Positions 1-9,645 of a stretch of 64,000 bases of DNA are shown here, one piece after another (position 1 is the first letter of the stretch; each line of letters starts with the position of its first letter). The stretch comes from Micromonospora sp. WMMD1155. Lineage in GTDB: Bacteria; Actinomycetota; Actinomycetes; Mycobacteriales; Micromonosporaceae. The stretch lies in contig NZ_CP120742.1 of the NCBI RefSeq assembly GCF_029581275.1, positions 5,704,501 to 5,768,500 on the forward strand, in the 5' to 3' direction. The position numbers and the translations under genes are program-made. Below the pieces are notes generated by a model. It made no database searches, was not told the DNA's origin, and saw only the letters and a list, made by a program, of their open reading frames with translations.

Positions 1-703
1 CCACCTGGTTGGGCAGGGTGCCGTTGTAGGAGACGCCGGTCATGCCGACCGCGCCGGTGGTCCAGCCGGCGGTGACCGGGGCGCCGTCGGCGTCGTACCC
101 CTTGGCCCGGCCGTTGAGCCAGTCGATGACCGCCTTGGTGCCGAGCGTCTCGGCCTGGTCGCCGCTGGTCGGGCAGCCGTCCGAGTCGCCGGTGCCGACG
201 CTCTGGCCCAGCACCACCGCGTACCCGCGGGGCACGTAGTAGTCGTCCAGCGAGCCGGGCAGGTTGGCCTTCGCCTGGGCCCGCTGGACGCTCGCGTCGA
301 GCGCACGGCGTCCGGTGCGATCGGTCAGACCGTTCTGCGGCAGCTCGTCAACGAGCACGCTCGGGTACGGCACGTCACCCCAGGTGCCCTTGCGGTACGG
401 GCTGTGCTCGAAGATGACCGGCACCTTGAAGCCGGTGGTCGCGGTCTCCCGGGGTCGGGAGATGTCGATCGCGACCCGGTCGAGCCGGCCGTCGTGGTCG
501 GTGTCCACCGGCGTCTGGACGAACACCCGCTCCTCGATCGCGTCGGCGAGTGAGAACACCGGTTGGGTCATGCCGTCGCTGACCACGATGCCGGTGGGCG
601 TGGTGGCGGTCGGCGGTGCAGCCGTCGCGGTGGGGGCTGCGCTGAGCACCAGTGCGCCGGACACACCGACGCTCAGGAGCGCTAGATGACGGGGTCGACG
701 CAC
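1..703 (-). CDS. Secreted Xaa-Pro dipeptidyl-peptidase (S15), 3' end outside window
   Basis: N-terminal part of a secreted serine peptidase that would release X-Pro dipeptides. The reverse strand has a basic N-terminus and hydrophobic stretch (HLALLSVGVSGALVLSA) ending in an Ala-rich cleavage region, so it is probably exported. It then reads IDISRPRE, HSPYRKGTW and YYVPRGYAVVLGQSVGTGDS, typical of the CocE/X-Pro alpha/beta-hydrolase fold. The nucleophile elbow GVSYNG lies close to the window edge. I chose the GTG at 703 because AAGGGAG lies six bases upstream; an in-frame ATG at 775 would add 24 residues without a clear ribosome site. The Asp and His of the triad are off the window. Divergent from the S8 protease gene. 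The S15 family is firm; the exact substrate is inferred. Confidence 0.85.
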   Translation of the reverse strand, partial: MRRPRHLALLSVGVSGALVLSAAPTATAAPPTATTPTGIVVSDGMTQPVFSLADAIEERVFVQTPVDTDHDGRLDRVAIDISRPRETATTGFKVPVIFEHSPYRKGTWGDVPYPSVLVDELPQNGLTDRTGRRALDASVQRAQAKANLPGSLDDYYVPRGYAVVLGQSVGTGDSDGCPTSGDQAETLGTKAVIDWLNGRAKGYDADGAPVTAGWTTGAVGMTGVSYNGTLPNQV

Positions 704-828
704 GCGCGTCTCCCTTCGGTTGGGCCGGTCGCCGGGGTCGGCACCGACCGATCTCGAAGATCCATTCGTCGACATGCTAGGACCGTGCCGACGTTCCGTC
801 GATCCCCTCCGGTGTCCACCGTGGCCGG

Positions 829-975
829 TCAGGGGGTCGGCGGTGTCACCGCGATGATCAGGTGGGTGCGTTCGTCGTCGGCATTGCGGTAGAGGTGCGC
901 CAGGCGCGAGTCGAAGGTGACCGGCTCGACCTGTTCGCCCTCTGCTCCCTTTGTTACGGCGGTGAAAACCCCTCG
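829..975 (-). pseudogene. C-terminal remnant of a cupin/beta-hydroxylase-like protein
   Basis: The 364-base gap between the two peptidase genes holds a 48-codon open stretch ending in TGA at 829. It translates to EGEQVEPVTFDSRLAHLYRN followed by ADDERTHLIIAVTPPTP. The pattern H-x(n)-N-x-D-x-E-R-x-H-L near a C-terminus resembles the last strand of cupin or Asp/Asn beta-hydroxylase-like proteins. The frame is closed by a stop at 976-978 with no start codon, so it reads as a decayed tail rather than a working gene. Family call is tentative. The rest of the gap (about 979-1067) should hold the promoter of the subtilisin gene, but I cannot pick out convincing boxes. Confidence 0.4.
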
Positions 976-1067
976 TCACGGGCCTCAAAAGATCGTTTAT
1001 TCGTGCTTATGATCTTGCGGGAAGTCGCCCGATGAGGCACTTTCGTCCACATTAGACGAGGAGCACC

Positions 1068-4000
1068 ATGCTCAGGAGAACGCGGTGGCTGATGGCGGTT
1101 GCCGTCACGGCCACGACGCTGACCGCCCTACCGGGCGGCTCGGCCACAGCCGGCGGCATCGACCGGCCCGGTGCACCCGCCGCCTCGACCGACGGCAGGA
1201 CGCACACCGTCACCCTGCTGACCGGCGACGTGGTGACTGTCCGCAGCACCGGCTCGGGGTGCCCGCAGGCGACGATCCGGCCGGTCGACCAGAACGCGGT
1301 GATCAGCCAGAGCTGCGGCCCGGACGGTCACCTGCACGTCGTCCCCGCCCGGGTCGCGTCCCAGGTCGGCTCGGTCCTCGACCCCGACCTGTTCGACGTC
1401 ACCACGCTGATCGCCGACGGGTACGACGACGACAACTCCGCCGAGTTGCCGCTCATCGTGCAGCCCGCCACGGCGTCCGCCCGGGTCGCCGCGCTCGGCG
1501 ACGTGCTGCCGCTGCCCAGCATCGGCGCGGTCGCCGGCCGCGTACCCAAGAAGAACCCGGCCACCGCGAAGCTGGCGACCACGTCGCTGCTCGCCGGCGC
1601 GAAGAAGGTCTGGCTCGACCGCAAGGTCCGCGCGACCGCGCTGACCGGCGGCGGACAGCACGCCGCCCTGGACCGCAACCTGGGCCAGATCGCCGCGCCG
1701 GACGCCTGGAAGGCCGGCTACACCGGCAAGGGGACCACCGTCGCGGTACTCGACACCGGCGCCGACTTCACCCACCCGGACCTGGTCGGGCGGATCGCCG
1801 ACCGGGCCGACTTCACCGTCGAGGGCGGCGACGCCGTCGACCACAACGGCCACGGTACGCACGTCGCGTCGACGATCGCCGGGACCGGCGCCGCCGCACA
1901 CGGCCGGCGTCGTGGTGTCGCGCCCGACGCCAAGCTGCTGATCGGCAAGGTCCTGGACGACCACGGCTACGGCGACGACTCCGGGATCATCGCGGCCATG
2001 GAATGGGCTGCCCCCCGAGCCGACGTCATCAACATGAGCCTCGGTGGCAGCGACGCCGACGACGGCAACGACCCGCTCTCGCTCGCCGTCGACGGCCTGA
2101 GCAAGGCCACCGGCGCACTCTTCGTCATCGCCGCCGGCAACAACGGCGCGCAGATCTCCTCGCCCGGGTCGGCCGCCACCGCGCTCACCGTCGGCGCCGT
2201 CGACCGTGACGACAAGCTCGCCGACTTCTCCAGCCGCGGACCGCTGATCAACAACCACGCGGCCAAGCCGGAGCTGGTCGCGCCCGGCGTCGACATCGTC
2301 GCCGCACGGGCCGCCGGCACGAACCTGCAGGACCCGATCGACGAGCACTACGAGGCGATCAGCGGCACCTCGATGGCCAGCCCGCACGCGGCGGGCGCCG
2401 CCGCGCTGCTCGCCCAGCGCCACCTGGACTGGACCGGCCAGCAGCTCAAGGCCGCACTCGTCGGCGCGGCCGACCCGCTGACCGGCGTCGACGCGTACGC
2501 CGTCGGAGCCGGGCGGCTCAACGCGGCCCGGGCCCTCGGCGGCCCGACCAGCGACCAGCCGGTGGTCAACCTCGGCACGTTCGCGTACCCGCAGTCCGGG
2601 ACCAGCGAGACGAAGCTGAGCTGGACCGGCGGGTCCACCCCGGCCACGGCGGTCCTCGACCTCGACGTGTCGATCGTCAACCACGACGGCCGGAGCGTGC
2701 CGCGCGGCGCGGCGTCGTTGTCGACGAGCCGGGTGACCCTCAAGCGGGGTGCCACCGGGGCGGCGACGCTGCGGATCGACCGCAAGGCGCTGGCCAGCCG
2801 ACCGGGCCTCTACCTGGCCACCGTCACCGCCCGCACCGGCCGCACCGTGGTCGCCTCCACGCCGGTGAGCTTCTACGTCGAGCAGCCCAGCTACGACCTG
2901 ACGATCCACACCAAGCCGATGCCCGGCCTGCGGGAGGGCGCGGACGCCTGGATCAACCTCATGGTCGCCAACCTCACCGACCCCCTGCTGTTCTACGGCG
3001 GGGGCGGCGGCACGCCCGGGGACACCTTCACCCTGCGGGTGCCGGCCGGGCGGTACTCGGTGCTCGGCGCGTCGATCGCCTACTACGTCGACAGCGACGT
3101 GCAGGAGAGCACCCTCACCGCGGCGGGTGACCTGGACGTGCACGCCGCCCGGAGCGTGACCCTCGACCCGGCGCAGGCCCGGCCGGTCACGGCGACCGTC
3201 GACGGGATGCCCACCAAGACCACCCGGACCGACGTCACCACCTTCCAGACCGCGGTGAACGGCCTGCCGTGGTGGCACCAGATCAGCGGGTTCGGGACGG
3301 CGACGGCGGTCCGCAGCGTGGCGATCCCGAAGCCCACCATCGGATCGCGGCGCACCTGGGCGGCCGTCAACATGGACTCGCCGGCCGGCACCGCGGAGCC
3401 GTACCGCTACAACATCGTGCACGAGTACGCCGACGGCGTGCCGGCCGACCCGTCGTTCCGGGTGACCAGGGCGGAGCAGGCCCGGCTGGCCCGCATCGAC
3501 GAGCGGTTCCACCAGACCGACTCGCCGGAGATGTACACCACGTTCGTCCGCTTCGGCGAGACTCCCGACGGGGTGCCGGTGACCCAGACCTTCGAGGGGA
3601 TCATGCCGCCGAGCCGGACGTCGTACCTCTCACCGGAGATCGTCTGGGCCGACCAGGGTGTCTACGGCGGACTGGGGGCCATGGAGGCGCCGCGCCAGTA
3701 CCGGCCGGGCAGCCGGCAGTCGAAGGTCTGGGCGCGGCAGCCGCTGCACTCCGACTGGTACGACGACCCGGCCGGTGACGGCTGGAGCTGCGCCACCCCG
3801 CCGTCGCGGACCCGGGGCAACCTGCACCTGGACATGGTGACGCTCACCGACCAGCACCAGCGGGCCGACTGCCTGCAGGGCGAGGCGATCGGCGTGAAGC
3901 GCAAGCTGTCGCTGTACCGCAACGGCAAGCTGGTCGACGAGCGGTCAGGCCCGGTCGGCGATTTCACCGTTCCGCAATCGATGGCCGACTACCGGGCGAC

Positions 4001-4412
4001 GCTCGACGTCGACACCAGTCTGATCCTGCCGATCTCCACCAGGGTCAACACCTCGTGGACGTTCCGGTCGGCCGGTCCAGACGGGACCGGGAGCGTGCCG
4101 GTGCCGCTGCTCGCCGTCGACTACGCCCTGCCGATGGACCACGACAACCACCCGGTCGACGGAACGGCCGAGCTGGCCGTCCGGCAGGCGCACGGTGTGA
4201 AGACGCAGAAGGTGACCTCGTTCCAGGTCTGGACCTCGACCGACGACGGCGGCACCTGGAAGACCGCCCGGGTCACCCGGAGCGGCGACACCTACCGCGT
4301 CGCGCTGCCGAAGGCCACCGCCGGGCAGGCCGTCTCCCTGCGGGTGAAGGCCACCGGCAACGGCGGTAGCGGGATCGACCAGACCATCATCCGGGCGTAC
4401 CGCGCCGGGTGA
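1068..4412 (+). CDS. Secreted S8 (subtilisin-like) serine protease, 1114 aa
   Basis: Extracellular endopeptidase. A cleavable signal peptide (LMAVAVTATTLTALPGGSAT) is followed by a propeptide-like segment starting THTVTLLTGDVVTVRS, which is common in large actinobacterial subtilisins. The catalytic triad is intact: Asp229 in AVLDTGADFTHPDL, His262 in HNGHGTHVAST, Ser435 in SGTSMASPHAAG; the oxyanion Asn lies in FVIAAGNNGA. About 600 residues of beta-rich C-terminal sequence follow the protease domain, longer than classical subtilisins; their role is unknown. ATG chosen for the GAGGAG ribosome site eight bases upstream. Single gene, closed by a hairpin just after the stop. Family certain; the natural substrate cannot be read from sequence. 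Confidence 0.95.
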   Translation: MLRRTRWLMAVAVTATTLTALPGGSATAGGIDRPGAPAASTDGRTHTVTLLTGDVVTVRSTGSGCPQATIRPVDQNAVISQSCGPDGHLHVVPARVASQVGSVLDPDLFDVTTLIADGYDDDNSAELPLIVQPATASARVAALGDVLPLPSIGAVAGRVPKKNPATAKLATTSLLAGAKKVWLDRKVRATALTGGGQHAALDRNLGQIAAPDAWKAGYTGKGTTVAVLDTGADFTHPDLVGRIADRADFTVEGGDAVDHNGHGTHVASTIAGTGAAAHGRRRGVAPDAKLLIGKVLDDHGYGDDSGIIAAMEWAAPRADVINMSLGGSDADDGNDPLSLAVDGLSKATGALFVIAAGNNGAQISSPGSAATALTVGAVDRDDKLADFSSRGPLINNHAAKPELVAPGVDIVAARAAGTNLQDPIDEHYEAISGTSMASPHAAGAAALLAQRHLDWTGQQLKAALVGAADPLTGVDAYAVGAGRLNAARALGGPTSDQPVVNLGTFAYPQSGTSETKLSWTGGSTPATAVLDLDVSIVNHDGRSVPRGAASLSTSRVTLKRGATGAATLRIDRKALASRPGLYLATVTARTGRTVVASTPVSFYVEQPSYDLTIHTKPMPGLREGADAWINLMVANLTDPLLFYGGGGGTPGDTFTLRVPAGRYSVLGASIAYYVDSDVQESTLTAAGDLDVHAARSVTLDPAQARPVTATVDGMPTKTTRTDVTTFQTAVNGLPWWHQISGFGTATAVRSVAIPKPTIGSRRTWAAVNMDSPAGTAEPYRYNIVHEYADGVPADPSFRVTRAEQARLARIDERFHQTDSPEMYTTFVRFGETPDGVPVTQTFEGIMPPSRTSYLSPEIVWADQGVYGGLGAMEAPRQYRPGSRQSKVWARQPLHSDWYDDPAGDGWSCATPPSRTRGNLHLDMVTLTDQHQRADCLQGEAIGVKRKLSLYRNGKLVDERSGPVGDFTVPQSMADYRATLDVDTSLILPISTRVNTSWTFRSAGPDGTGSVPVPLLAVDYALPMDHDNHPVDGTAELAVRQAHGVKTQKVTSFQVWTSTDDGGTWKTARVTRSGDTYRVALPKATAGQAVSLRVKATGNGGSGIDQTIIRAYRAG

Positions 4413-4424
4413 CAGTCGACACGT

Positions 4425-4454
4425 GGTGCGGCCCGGTTCCGGCTGGGCCGCACC
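4425..4454 (+). terminator. Hairpin terminator after S8 protease
   Basis: Perfect 10-bp stem GGTGCGGCCC / GGGCCGCACC with a 10-base loop, beginning 12 bases after the protease stop codon. There is no clear U-tract, as is usual in actinobacteria. Confidence 0.7.
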
Positions 4455-4538
4455 ATCGTGCTGTGTCACGGTGTCGATCCGATCCCACCTCGTTCGTCGT
4501 GACGGTGAACCGCGACGCCGACAACGAGAGGCACCTCC

Positions 4539-5186
4539 ATGACACCAACCGCCGAGACACCGCGGCGCCGAACCCGTCTCCTGCTGGGCTGTGGCACGGC
4601 GGCCGGCCTCCTCTTTCCCGTCCTGTCGTTCGGCCAGGCGTTCACCCGATCCGGGTTCGACCTGCGGCGGCACGCGGTCAGCTCACTCACCCTCGGTGGC
4701 CTCGGCTGGTTGCAAGTCACCGCGTTCGTGGGCACCGGCGTGCTGGCCGTCGCCTTCGCGGTGGGCCTGTGGCGGGCGTTGCGACCGGGTCGGGGCGGCA
4801 CGACGGTTCCGGTGCTGGTCGGCGTGTACGGGGTGGCGATGGTCGGCGGTGGGATGTTCGCCCCCGATCCCGGGCTCGGTTGGCCGCCGGGCGCCCCGAC
4901 CGGCCTTCCGGAGCAGGCCAGCACGGGAAGTGTCCTGCACACGGTGTGCGGCGCGGCGGCGTTCCTGTCGCTGATCGCGGCCGGCCTGCTGCTCGCTCGA
5001 CGGTTCGCCGGCCACGGCAACCGGACCTGGGCGCTCTACAGCGCCGTCAGCGCCGCCGCCGCCTTCGTGCTCACTGCTCTTCCCTGGAGCGAGGGGAGTG
5101 CGAGCATCCGCTTCGCCGTCGGAGCGGTGCTCATCTCCGGGTGGCTCGTGGCGCTCTCCTGGCGGGCGCGCGATGAGGCCGCCTGA
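4539..5186 (+). CDS. DUF998 family integral membrane protein
   Basis: 215 residues with about six hydrophobic helices (for example LLLGCGTAAGLLFPVLSF, VTAFVGTGVLAVAFAVGLW, VLVGVYGVAMVGGGMFA). The loop FTRSGFDLRRHAVSSLTLG after helix 1 and the FAPDPGLGWPPG segment are characteristic of DUF998 (PF06197) proteins, whose function is unknown. GAGAGG lies seven bases before the ATG. Stands alone; the next gene is convergent. Confidence 0.85.
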   Translation: MTPTAETPRRRTRLLLGCGTAAGLLFPVLSFGQAFTRSGFDLRRHAVSSLTLGGLGWLQVTAFVGTGVLAVAFAVGLWRALRPGRGGTTVPVLVGVYGVAMVGGGMFAPDPGLGWPPGAPTGLPEQASTGSVLHTVCGAAAFLSLIAAGLLLARRFAGHGNRTWALYSAVSAAAAFVLTALPWSEGSASIRFAVGAVLISGWLVALSWRARDEAA

Positions 5187-5208
5187 TCGTGGGTGCCGGC
5201 GGGACAGG

Positions 5209-5703
5209 TCACTGACCCTCCCAGACCGCCTTCGCGCCGGAGTCGCCGGTGCGGATCACGTAGTACACGGCGATGCCGGCGGCGATCACCGACAGCACCT
5301 GCAACGCGAGAGTCAGCGGTCGAGAGGGGCGTCCGTCGGCACCCGCCCCGGCGGCCCTCGGCGCGACGAACCAGACCAGCGCCAGCGCCACGATCCCCAA
5401 CAGGATCGCGGCCCAGAGCGTGATGTCACCGAACTCCTGGTGCGCCTCCAACTTCGGCAGGAACTCGGGGGTCACCCGGTTGCCGGCGCGCATGCGCTCG
5501 AAGAAGGCGTCGCCGGAGAGCTTCGCCAGCAGGGCCGCGATCGGCGCGCCCACCGCGAGCAGCCCCAGCACCCAACGGGTGTGCGGCCGGATCAGCGGCA
5601 CGAGCGCGTAGCCGATCGTCAGGAGCGCCAGCAGCGGCACGAACACGACAGCGGCGTGCAGCACCAGCGGGTGGGCGGGGAGGCCCATGAACTCCTCGAA
5701 CAT
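5209..5703 (-). CDS. DUF2231 family membrane protein
   Basis: 164 residues, four predicted membrane helices. The N-terminus MFEEFMGLPAHPLVLHAAVV has the paired His (HPLVLH) at the start of helix 1 that marks DUF2231 proteins. Function unknown; the conserved histidines could bind a cofactor, but that is speculation. Ends 22 bases from the convergent DUF998 gene. Confidence 0.85.
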   Translation of the reverse strand: MFEEFMGLPAHPLVLHAAVVFVPLLALLTIGYALVPLIRPHTRWVLGLLAVGAPIAALLAKLSGDAFFERMRAGNRVTPEFLPKLEAHQEFGDITLWAAILLGIVALALVWFVAPRAAGAGADGRPSRPLTLALQVLSVIAAGIAVYYVIRTGDSGAKAVWEGQ

Positions 5704-5863
5704 CGGCGTCTCCTCACATCGGTCGGACGTCGATCGTCCGGGAATGGACGCTATCGGTACCAGCCGGGCGTGTCACGCCCCAAGATTGCCACCGGCGCCC
5801 GTCCCGGTCGGCCCTGCCGCTGCGCCGGGCACCACGGTCCTGAGTCGTCGACGGTGGCAGCGC

Positions 5864-6607
5864 TCAGCGCGGGTTCCTGCCGAACATGCTGCTCAGAGCG
5901 ATCCGCGCAGCACACGGCAGCTCGCCCGGCGCCAACTGTGTGTGCGACGGTCGCCAGAGCTCGGCGCCCTTCGCGGTGACCCGGGCCAGGATGCAGTCGT
6001 ACTGCGCGGCCCGCAGGGCCACCCCGACCCTGCCGCCCTGCGCGGTCACCTCCTGGGTGATGGCGGGGTCCAGTTTCAGGTCGTCGATCGCCGCGCGGAC
6101 GGCGGTCTCGTCCGGGCTGACGCCCCGCAGTGCGCTCTCGAGCTGTTCGTCGACGCCGTCGAGCGACGGGTCCTGGGTGACCTCGAAAGGATCACCGGGC
6201 GGGCACTCGATGTCGTCGTCGCGGCTGTCGTCCTCCGGGCCGAGCTGAAGGCGGAAACAGATCGGCTCGTCCCGCTCGCCGATCACCGAGCCGTCCGCGC
6301 CGATCTCCACCCCGTGCCCCATCACCCGCAACACCAACGTCACGCCGGTCCCCCAGTGTGTCTCCCCGGTGACCGAGAGGACCGCGACGTCGGGGTCCTG
6401 GCTGGCCGAGTGCACGTACTTGTCGGCCTGGTAGAGGTGGTCGTACTCGAACCGGAAGAGAACCCGGTCGACCTTCTCCGCGGCGTCGGCCACGGCACTG
6501 TCGTGGATCGGGTCGTCCGGGCCGTCGACGTAGTGCCACAGACCGCCCCCGGCCAGCGCCACGGCCAGCAGTAGGCCCGCGCCGACAACCACTCGCCGTC
6601 TCCCCAT
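5864..6607 (-). CDS. Membrane-anchored hypothetical protein
   Basis: 247 residues from the ATG at 6607: MGRRRVVVGAGLLLAVALAG is a signal anchor, followed by a hydrophilic extracellular domain. The segment GETHWGTGVTLVLRVMGHGV looks like a beta-hairpin; two Cys (ICFRLQL, IECPPGD) could form a disulfide. A longer reading frame upstream overlaps the SEC-C gene and is unlikely to be used. No family recognised. Confidence 0.7.
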   Translation of the reverse strand: MGRRRVVVGAGLLLAVALAGGGLWHYVDGPDDPIHDSAVADAAEKVDRVLFRFEYDHLYQADKYVHSASQDPDVAVLSVTGETHWGTGVTLVLRVMGHGVEIGADGSVIGERDEPICFRLQLGPEDDSRDDDIECPPGDPFEVTQDPSLDGVDEQLESALRGVSPDETAVRAAIDDLKLDPAITQEVTAQGGRVGVALRAAQYDCILARVTAKGAELWRPSHTQLAPGELPCAARIALSSMFGRNPR

Positions 6608-6657
6608 CGCCACGGAGCGGATTATGTCGCAGCCGGGGCGCCGCCGGTGCCCCTCGA

Positions 6658-7686
6658 CTACCGCGACCGGGGCAGGCAGTCCTTCTTGTACTTCAGGCCG
6701 GAGCCGCACCAGCAGGCGTCGTTGCGCTCCGGCGGCCACGGGATGCGCGCGCTGGGCCGCGCCGAGACCTCGGCCGCGTACCCCGCCCGGACGCCCGCGT
6801 CGGTCGGGTCGCCGTCACGCCGCCCGGCGAACGCGGTCAGCCCGGCCACCGTCGCGCCGAACACGCCCAGGCCGGACTGACCGGCGCTCCTGAGTCGGAC
6901 CAGCTCCTTCTCCAACCGGCCCCGGTGTGCGTCCCAGTCCGGGCCGTAGACCTCGGCGAGGGCGGGATGCTCCGAGATCAACGTGTCGAACTCGGCCCGA
7001 GGCCAGAAGAGCAGGTCGGACTCGGCGTCCCTGCGCTCGCCGGCCCGGCGCACGAGCTGGGTGTCCAGCCGGTCCGCCAGGTCGTCCTGCCGGTCGTGCG
7101 GCAGGTTCAGATTCCGTCGTACCCGATGCCGTTGTTGCAGCAGGAAGAAGGCCACTCCGGGCGCGTCCGGCGGACCGAGGTCGACAGCGGCGTCGGTGGC
7201 CGCGCCGGTGCCGGTCGCGCGGTCGCCGAGCAGGGAGTCGACCGCCTCGCTCAGCCAGGTCTCGGCGGTCGACGAACGGCCACCGGCGTCCAGCGCCGCG
7301 CTGACGTAGGCGGGGGCGTCGGGCTGCGTGAGCAGCAACGGGCGCAGGGCGGTCAACTCCGCCATCGCCTCGTCGTCCTGACCACCGGCCCGGAACAGCG
7401 CCCGCGCCCGCAGCGCCCGGGCGAATCCGGCCCGCGGGTCGTCCCCGGACGGGTACGCCGCCACGGCCTGCTCCGCGTACCGCAGGGCCGCCTCGGGCCG
7501 CGCCCGGATCTCGGCGATCTCGGCGGCCAGGGTCAGGGCGTCCCCGGCGTCGTCCGGATCCTCCAGCCGGCCCTGCTCCGCCGCCTCGGCGAGGTCGGCG
7601 GCGACGCCGAGCGGGTTGGCCGTCCCGAGCGCCGAGCGGCGCAGTTCAGCGAGGTCAGCCTTGGTGAGTACGTCTCTCGTCGGCAC
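6658..7686 (-). CDS. SEC-C metal-binding motif protein with TPR-like helices
   Basis: The C-terminus NDACWCGSGLKYKKDC is a SEC-C motif (CxCx8C-type zinc ligand also found at the end of SecA). The preceding 300 residues are Ala/Leu-rich helices of tetratricopeptide type (RYAEQAVAAYPSGDDPRAGF, ALRARALFRAGGQDDEAMAEL). SEC-C proteins of this layout are widespread in actinobacteria; the motif probably mediates zinc-dependent binding to a protein or ribosome. Start is uncertain: GTG 7686 (MPTRDVLTKADLAEL) is preferred over the in-frame GTG at 7731, because neither has a strong ribosome site and the shorter form begins at the folded domain. Confidence 0.8.
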   Translation of the reverse strand: MPTRDVLTKADLAELRRSALGTANPLGVAADLAEAAEQGRLEDPDDAGDALTLAAEIAEIRARPEAALRYAEQAVAAYPSGDDPRAGFARALRARALFRAGGQDDEAMAELTALRPLLLTQPDAPAYVSAALDAGGRSSTAETWLSEAVDSLLGDRATGTGAATDAAVDLGPPDAPGVAFFLLQQRHRVRRNLNLPHDRQDDLADRLDTQLVRRAGERRDAESDLLFWPRAEFDTLISEHPALAEVYGPDWDAHRGRLEKELVRLRSAGQSGLGVFGATVAGLTAFAGRRDGDPTDAGVRAGYAAEVSARPSARIPWPPERNDACWCGSGLKYKKDCLPRSR

Positions 7687-7783
7687 GATCTCACGGTACG
7701 TCGGGGTGCGCGCGGTATGCGGGCAGATCACCTGTTACGCCGCTCTCACCCCGCCGGAGCCGTGACCAGGCGTGCCGGGCGGA

Positions 7784-8616
7784 CTACGACCAGGCTCCGG
7801 CCGCCGCAGCCCGGGCGGCGTAGCTGTCGAAGTCGAGCGGCTCCCGGCCGAGCACCCGACGAACACCGTCGGCCGGTTCGGCGAGATGGCCCGCGCGCAT
7901 CCCGTCGAACAGGAGGTTGAGCGCCGAGGCCGTCTCCTCCGGATAACCCTCGGCGAGCAGTTCGGCGTGGTACTGCTCCGGGGTCAACTCCACGTAGCGG
8001 ATGGAACGACCGGTCACCCTGGCGATCGTCGCCACCGCCGTGGCGAAGGTGAGCGCCCGAGGACCCGACACGTCGTACACCTGTTCGTGGTGGTCGGGGG
8101 TGGTCAGGAGCGTCGCGGCCACCTCGGCGATGTCCTGGGCGTCGACGAAGGGCTCTCCGGGGTGACGCCGATCGGCAGGGCCAGTCGGCCGTCGAGCAGC
8201 GGTTGGCGCCACAGGTCCTCGCTGAAGTTCTGGCTGAAGTTGTTCGCCCGGATGATCGACCACTGGACACCGGACGTCCGCACGGCCGTCTCCGCGGCGA
8301 CCATCCCGGGGGAGAAGTCACCAACCTGGTCGATCCCGCGTCCGGACAGCGCCACGATCCGGCGCACACCCGAGTCGGCCGCCCGCGTCACGAAGTCGGC
8401 AGCCAGCGTCGGCTCCTCCGGGGCCAGCAGATAGACCGCCGAGGCACCGGCCAGAGCCGGCTCCCAGGTGTCCTGCCGCGACCAGTCGAAGCGCACCTCG
8501 CCCGAGCGGGAGGCCGCCCGGGCGTGGTGGCCCGCCGCCCGGAGCGTCGGTACCAACCGGCGGCCCGTCTTACCGGTTCCGGCCATCACGAGAATCGACT
8601 CGGCGTTCGTCGTCAT
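7784..8616 (-). pseudogene. NmrA-like NAD(P)-binding protein, frameshifted
   Basis: Two reading frames together make one SDR/NmrA-family protein. The 5' part (8616-8158) has the dinucleotide-binding motif ILVMAGTGKTGRRLVPTL, then LLAPEEPT and WSIIRANNFSQNFSED. The 3' part, in another frame, continues EPFVDAQDIAEVAATLLTTP and ends FDSYAARAAAAGAW. The joint is at about 8157-8162, where CCCCGGAG on the coding strand lacks one G of an expected CCCCGGGAG; restoring it would read LPIGVTPGEPFVDAQ. Either a recent inactivating deletion or a sequencing error. Divergent from an AraC regulator, a common pairing for NmrA oxidoreductases. Confidence 0.75.
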
Positions 8617-8718
8617 GCCACGAGTCAACTCGACCGGTCACGGTCGGCCCATGTGCTGTCGTACGCCGGGCATGTGTGATCGTCCGAGCGCCATCATCCG
8701 GGATCTATCGTCGGTGTC

Positions 8719-9645
8719 ATGGACCCGTTCGACAGTCTGCTGCGGAGCGTGCACGCGGACGGCGCGGCCTTCGGTCGTTCCGTCCTGACACCCCCCTCGG
8801 CGCTGCGGTTCACCGACGGTGCCCCGCTGACGCTCTGTGTTCCGCTGCGCGGCGAGGGTTGGCTCTCCCATCCGGAGAGCGACAAGCCCCACCTGGTACG
8901 GGTCGGGGAGGTCGCCGCCGCGCGTGGCCCGGCACCGTTCACGTTCTCGGCCGAGCCGCGATCGAGCTTCCAGCCGGGGGAACTCCGGGACGTCCGGCGC
9001 GGCCGGACCGGGGCGATCGACTCGACGGGCGCGGACCAGACCGAACGTCTCGTGCTGCTCGTCGGGGTGTACCACGTTCGAGGCCGGGTGCCCCAACGGC
9101 TGCTGGGCGCGCTGCCACCGGTGCTCGTCGTGCCGGACGAGCACGACTGCGCCCCACTGCGCGACTACCTGGACGCACAGCTCGACGCCGGCAGGCCCGG
9201 CCGCCAGATCGTGCTGGACCGCCTGTTGGACTGGTTGTTGGTGTGCACCGTGCGGGACTGGTTCGACCAACCGGACGCCGAGCCTCCCGGCTGGTACCGC
9301 GCGCTGAGCGACGACACCGTCGGCCCGGTGCTGCGCGCCATGCACGACGCCCCGGGTCGGCCGTGGACCCTCGCCAGCCTGGCCGCGCAGGCCGGAGTCT
9401 CCCGGTCCACACTGGCGAAACGGTTCACCGACCTCGTCGGCGAGCCGCCGCTGACCTACCTCACCGACTGGCGGATGACCCTGGCCGCCGACGTGCTGGC
9501 CGAATCGACGGCGACGGTCGCCGCTGTCGCACACCAACTGGGGTACGCGGACGCCTTCGGCTTCAGCGCGGCCTTCAAACGGGTCCACGGGGTGAGCCCG
9601 AGCGGACACCGCCGGCTCACCCGGAGCGGCGACCAGGCGGCGTGA
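8719..9645 (+). CDS. AraC family transcriptional regulator
   Basis: 308 residues. An N-terminal cupin-like sensor (PLRGEGWLSHPESDKPHLVR) is followed by two C-terminal HTH motifs: LASLAAQAGVSRSTLAKRFT and VAAVAHQLGYADAFGFSAAFKR, then HGVSPSGHRR, the standard AraC ending. Divergent from the NmrA-like gene about 100 bases away, so it probably controls that gene and itself. CATGTG occurs twice in the intergenic region (near 8650 and 8671) and may be part of an operator; this is weak. Confidence 0.9.
   Translation: MDPFDSLLRSVHADGAAFGRSVLTPPSALRFTDGAPLTLCVPLRGEGWLSHPESDKPHLVRVGEVAAARGPAPFTFSAEPRSSFQPGELRDVRRGRTGAIDSTGADQTERLVLLVGVYHVRGRVPQRLLGALPPVLVVPDEHDCAPLRDYLDAQLDAGRPGRQIVLDRLLDWLLVCTVRDWFDQPDAEPPGWYRALSDDTVGPVLRAMHDAPGRPWTLASLAAQAGVSRSTLAKRFTDLVGEPPLTYLTDWRMTLAADVLAESTATVAAVAHQLGYADAFGFSAAFKRVHGVSPSGHRRLTRSGDQAA

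Noticed and set aside
1128..3512. Very long leftward open frame opposite the S8 protease
   Set aside because: Antisense shadow: Val/Gly/Arg-rich, low-complexity translation with no domain, fully opposite a protease with an intact triad and ribosome site.
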